A stretch of 64,000 nucleotides of DNA from Pseudanabaena sp. lw0831 (GTDB lineage: Bacteria > Cyanobacteriota > Cyanobacteriia > Pseudanabaenales > Pseudanabaenaceae), in assembly GCF_016584665.1 (NCBI RefSeq), contig NZ_BBJB01000067.1, positions 25,169-89,168 on the forward strand, read 5' to 3'. The number at the start of each line of letters is the position of its first letter. The first letter of the stretch is position 1. The notes beneath the pieces were generated by a model. The model made no database searches and was not told the origin of the DNA. It saw only the letters and a list, made by a program, of their open reading frames with translations. This document shows, in pieces, positions 62,479-64,000 of the stretch. The position numbers were made by a program, and so were the translations under genes.

Positions 62479-62560
62479 GGCGGCTATGTCCTACTAAGCA
62501 TTGGTGCATGTTTTTAGTCCCGTTACCCATTGCAGCAAATTTTAATTTTTGCTGTATTAA

Positions 62561-62686
62561 CACGCGATGTGCAACTAAAAGTCTGAAAGACCTGATTTCT
62601 CGTACTGCACTAATGAGGATTTTGAATTTTCGGTAGCTCAAACAACCTCAGAGCAATAGCTCAAAAATAGTTGCACATCGCGTGTA
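62561..62686. repeat. MITE with 17-bp terminal inverted repeats and TATTAA target duplication
   Basis: CACGCGATGTGCAACTA (62561-62577) and its exact complement (62670-62686) bound a 126-bp non-coding element; TATTAA occurs directly on both sides (62555-62560 and 62687-62692). This is the best-defined miniature element of the window. Confidence 0.8.
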
Positions 62687-62753
62687 TTAACATTACATTT
62701 TACGAGAAGAGTCCCAAAAAATTTTAAAACGTACAGCACTTTATAAGCTTCTG

Positions 62754-62860
62754 AGTACCTCGGCATAATTAAATATAAAAACCTAAACCTAAAAACTGTA
62801 CTGCCCGCGCAGCGGACGGTACAGTTTTTAGGTTTTTATATTTAATTGTGCTTAGCTACT
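62754..62860. repeat. MITE-like element B, copy 3
   Basis: AGTACCTCGGCATAATTA...AAAAACC and the reversed AGTAGCTAAGCACAATTA end match copies at 6065 and 32053. The inner hairpin AAAAACTGTACTGCCCGC-gca-GCGGACGGTACAGTTTTT has two unpaired positions. The rest of the 62479-62929 gap is AT-rich leader of the permease gene. Confidence 0.75.
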
Positions 62861-62929
62861 TATAGTTGTTAAGCTAAAAATTAACAATCTAGCAAACGCC
62901 TTAAATCCTAGAAATTAAAGGGGCGATTT

Positions 62930-63958
62930 GTGTCCTTACAATTTCTGGGAATGCTAAATAGCGCAACTATGAACCAAATTCTCAGCGCCTTTACTTTGTT
63001 TTTGAGCCTCCTTGTGGAAGCAATACCGTTTTTGTTGATGGGGGTTTTGCTGTCAGGAGCTTTATTAATATTTGTGGATGAGCGCAAGCTTATCGCGATT
63101 TTACCCAAAAATCCATTTCTAGGCGCATTAGCGGGAAGTCTACTCGGATTTATGTTTCCTGTCTGCGAATGTGGCAACGTACCTGTGGCGCGGCGACTTA
63201 TTTCTCAAGGCGCACCGATTTCGGTGGCAGTGAGCTTCTTAATGGCTGCTCCAACAATTAATCCTGTGGTAATTTGGGCAACTTGGACAGCCTTTCGCGA
63301 TCAGCCTGAAATTGCGGTATTACGAATTGTGCTTTCATTTGCGATCGCTACAATTGTTGCTATGGTCTTTAGCTCCCAAAAAGATTTACGAGCTATTTTG
63401 CAACCAAATATTGCTCTTGCTTTACCAGCCCCAAAGGTCAAAGCGGGGGCTGTACCTGTGGGCACATTTTTTTTGGGAGAAGATCGCAGTCAGCCTTTAG
63501 ATTTTGCGGGTTATTTATCGTCAAGTAATCAAATTGTCACTAAATCTTTGCCCGATCGCTTAAATCTACTGTTGGATAATACGCTTGCAGAAATGCGTGA
63601 GTTAGGGGCAATCCTCGTTATGGGTAGTGCGATCGCGGCGGTAATTCAGGTATGGGTTCCCCGCGATATCATTCTGGGTTTGGGGCAGGGGCCAGTTAGC
63701 TCAATTGTCGCAATGATGATCTTGGCGGCAATCGTTTCGATTTGCTCGACTGTGGATTCATTTTTTGCTCTGTCCTTTGCCTCCACTTTTACGGGCGGAT
63801 CACTACTAGCATTTCTCGTTTTTGGTCCAACAATCGATCTCAAGGCGATCGGCTTGATCTTAACTATTTTCAAAAAACGCGCCGTGATCTATATGTTTTT
63901 ACTCACGGCTCAGCTAACTTTTTTAAGCTGCCTATTTATAAATTTTCAGATTCGTTAG
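62930..63958 (+). CDS. DUF318 (UPF0718/YraQ) permease
   Basis: From GTG 62930 the protein has 342 residues; ATG 62969 is an alternative that begins just before the first helix. It shows LVEAIPFLLMGVLLSGALLIF, FMFPVCECGNVPVARRLISQGAPISVAVSFLMAAPTINPVVIW and a C-terminal helix bundle (MILAAIVSICSTVDSFFALSFA). ArsP organoarsenical exporters belong to this family, but the Cys residues at CECGN are general; substrate unknown. No ars gene is adjacent. Confidence 0.85.
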   Translation: MSLQFLGMLNSATMNQILSAFTLFLSLLVEAIPFLLMGVLLSGALLIFVDERKLIAILPKNPFLGALAGSLLGFMFPVCECGNVPVARRLISQGAPISVAVSFLMAAPTINPVVIWATWTAFRDQPEIAVLRIVLSFAIATIVAMVFSSQKDLRAILQPNIALALPAPKVKAGAVPVGTFFLGEDRSQPLDFAGYLSSSNQIVTKSLPDRLNLLLDNTLAEMRELGAILVMGSAIAAVIQVWVPRDIILGLGQGPVSSIVAMMILAAIVSICSTVDSFFALSFASTFTGGSLLAFLVFGPTIDLKAIGLILTIFKKRAVIYMFLLTAQLTFLSCLFINFQIR

Positions 63959-63971
63959 GAATGAAAATTTA

Positions 63972-64000
63972 ATAAAACCCAAAACTGTTGGGGCGGGCTT
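63972..64000. repeat. Left half of a palindrome cut by the window end
   Basis: AATAAAACCCAAAACTGTTG then GGGCGGGC begins like the AAAACCC-headed palindromes at 15244, 16506 and 41793. The right half lies outside the window. Confidence 0.5.

Overview
The window is chromosomal DNA of a cyanobacterium. It carries petC/petA (cytochrome b6f), psbZ, the iron-stress chlorophyll protein IsiA with flavodoxin, a GlpX-type FBP/SBPase, hemA, a GUN4-domain kinase, an HHL1-like thylakoid protein and SigG with its anti-sigma partner. The HIP1 octamer (GCGATCGC) occurs throughout. Moderate-to-low G+C, the abundance of long intergenic palindromes and the protein flavour suggest a Pseudanabaena-like filamentous genus. 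That placement is inference. I saw no tRNA, rRNA, transposase, CRISPR array or prophage.

Layout. 1-4.2 kb: end of a signalling-type protein, a YyaL-type thioredoxin-fold protein, and a NhaS3-like cation/proton antiporter. 4.3-14.2 kb (all minus strand): an iron-limitation island with isiA, a possible 29-aa membrane peptide, a Crp/Fnr regulator, isiB flavodoxin, a VOC protein, FecCD permease, FecE-like ATPase, an AMIN-TonB-dependent receptor, another VOC protein, an unknown protein and a lipoprotein metal-chelate binding protein. A near-consensus Fur box lies upstream of isiA. 14.5-25.3 kb: methyltransferase, ThiO, phosphoribosyltransferase, M3 oligopeptidase, orphan HepT-like protein, CobA, two pentapeptide-repeat proteins, pyrH-frr. 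25.3-34.0 kb: Uma2, petCA, a kinase, RNase E and a double-domain histidine phosphatase that seems to start at CTG. 34.2-49.4 kb: housekeeping genes (psbZ, ribH, Rrf2, sigG and anti-sigma, hemA, glpX, purF, Spx/ArsC, kinase-GUN4, nrdR, DUF3155, lipA). 49.5-56.7 kb (all minus strand): an accessory block of toxin-antitoxin-like genes (Uma2, DUF4926, DUF6883, two DUF433, PIN/antitoxin) ending in a 1221-aa CHAT protease-STAND ATPase-TPR protein. 57.0-64 kb: membrane and exported proteins of uncertain role, a HEAT-repeat protein and a DUF318 permease.

Three things stand out. First, more than 20 intergenic palindromes have unrelated 13-29 bp arms but nearly always the same apex, GC-NNN-GC, and several sit inside larger inverted-repeat (MITE-like) elements; one such element supplies the stop codon of a VOC gene. 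Second, the CHAT-ATPase-TPR gene looks like a caspase-like STAND immune effector, has exact 120-bp DNA repeats and leaves a relic repeat beyond its stop codon. Upstream of it in the toxin-antitoxin block are two diverged copies of a 36-38 codon ORF plus DUF433 module. Third, several short genes or unusual starts are easy to miss: a 47-aa membrane protein upstream of the Rrf2 gene, a CTG start, and mini-ORFs whose stop codon overlaps the next start.
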